From assembly GCA_027858145.1 (NCBI GenBank), contig JAQIDF010000508.1:1-5853 (forward strand): a stretch of 5,853 nt of DNA. The letters are read 5' to 3'. This stretch comes from Prolixibacteraceae bacterium (lineage in GTDB: Bacteria; Bacteroidota; Bacteroidia; Bacteroidales; Prolixibacteraceae). Below the pieces are notes generated by a model, which was not told the origin of the DNA, made no database searches, and worked only from the letters and a program-made list of their open reading frames with translations. A program made the position numbers and the translations under genes. Of the stretch, positions 5,633 to 5,853 are shown piece by piece. How positions within the stretch are numbered: the stretch's first letter is position 1; each line of letters starts with the position of its first letter.

Positions 5633-5853
5633 ATGGATAAATTGACATTAACAACGCCAGCATTGCTGTTCTCTGCCGTGTCTTTGATATTACTGGCATA
5701 CACCAATCGCTTTTTGGGCTACGCCCAGGTTGTTCGTAATTTGTATGAGCGCTTTAAAGAAAACCCTGATAACATTCTTTTGGCTCAAATAAAGAACCTT
5801 CGTAAAAGAATGTACCTCACCCGGGCTATGCAGTTGTTGGGGGTGCTAAGCCT
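5633..5853 (+). CDS. DUF2721-family membrane protein, N-terminal fragment
   Basis: The first 73 residues are present; the gene continues past the right edge. The sequence fits the DUF2721 family as I remember it: LTTPALLFSAVSLILLAYTNRF (residues 4-25) forms a first membrane helix ending in the conserved YTNRF. A charged cytoplasmic-type stretch follows (about 35-62, with RNLYERFKENP and IKNLRKRMYLTRAM), and a second hydrophobic segment begins at about 66. Members are small integral membrane proteins of roughly 130-150 residues with no established function. It is transcribed divergently from pyruvate kinase. The ATG at 5633-5635 is preceded by AT-rich sequence without a Shine-Dalgarno site. 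A TAAATTTA at 5609-5616 is one base off the TAnnTTTG box and is the only weak promoter hint on this strand. Confidence 0.8.
   Translation, partial: MDKLTLTTPALLFSAVSLILLAYTNRFLGYAQVVRNLYERFKENPDNILLAQIKNLRKRMYLTRAMQLLGVLS

Overview
The window looks like chromosomal DNA of a member of the Bacteroidota. Three things support this: AT-rich intergenic DNA with almost no Shine-Dalgarno sequences, promoter elements of the TTTG...TAnnTTTG type used by the Bacteroidota primary sigma factor, and a pyruvate kinase with the divergent N-terminal motif (MNTAH in place of LNFSH) that I associate with that phylum. Placement below phylum (for example marine Bacteroidales/Marinilabiliales-like) would be a guess.

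Layout, left to right: (1) 1-161, minus strand, the N-terminus of CysD (sulfate adenylyltransferase small subunit), cut by the window edge. (2) 162-345, an AT-rich gap with candidate promoter elements and a 14-bp palindrome. (3) 346-3898, a tight minus-strand run read in the order aldo/keto reductase-like protein, CysQ (PAP phosphatase), SLC13-type permease with two RCK_C/TrkA-C domains. The two junctions are 11 nt each, and a well-formed Bacteroidota promoter lies ahead of the first gene. (4) 4031-5473, minus strand, pyruvate kinase, apparently its own transcription unit. (5) 5474-5632, a divergent intergenic region with an inverted repeat. (6) 5633 to the right edge, plus strand, the N-terminus of a DUF2721-family membrane protein.

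The core of the window is a sulfate activation module. The SLC13 permease is the likely sulfate importer, CysD (with CysN, presumably beyond the left edge) makes adenylyl sulfate, and CysQ removes the 3'-phosphoadenosine-5'-phosphate left over when PAPS is used. Two points depart from the usual Bacteroidota arrangement cysQ-SLC13-cysC-cysD-cysN as I remember it. There is no cysC between permease and cysD, and the run is headed by an aldo/keto-reductase-fold protein that lacks two of the four catalytic residues of the superfamily. The permease also appears to start with TTG. I found no mobile element, CRISPR array, RNA gene or clearly new defence-type system. The degenerate reductase is the best candidate for something undescribed.
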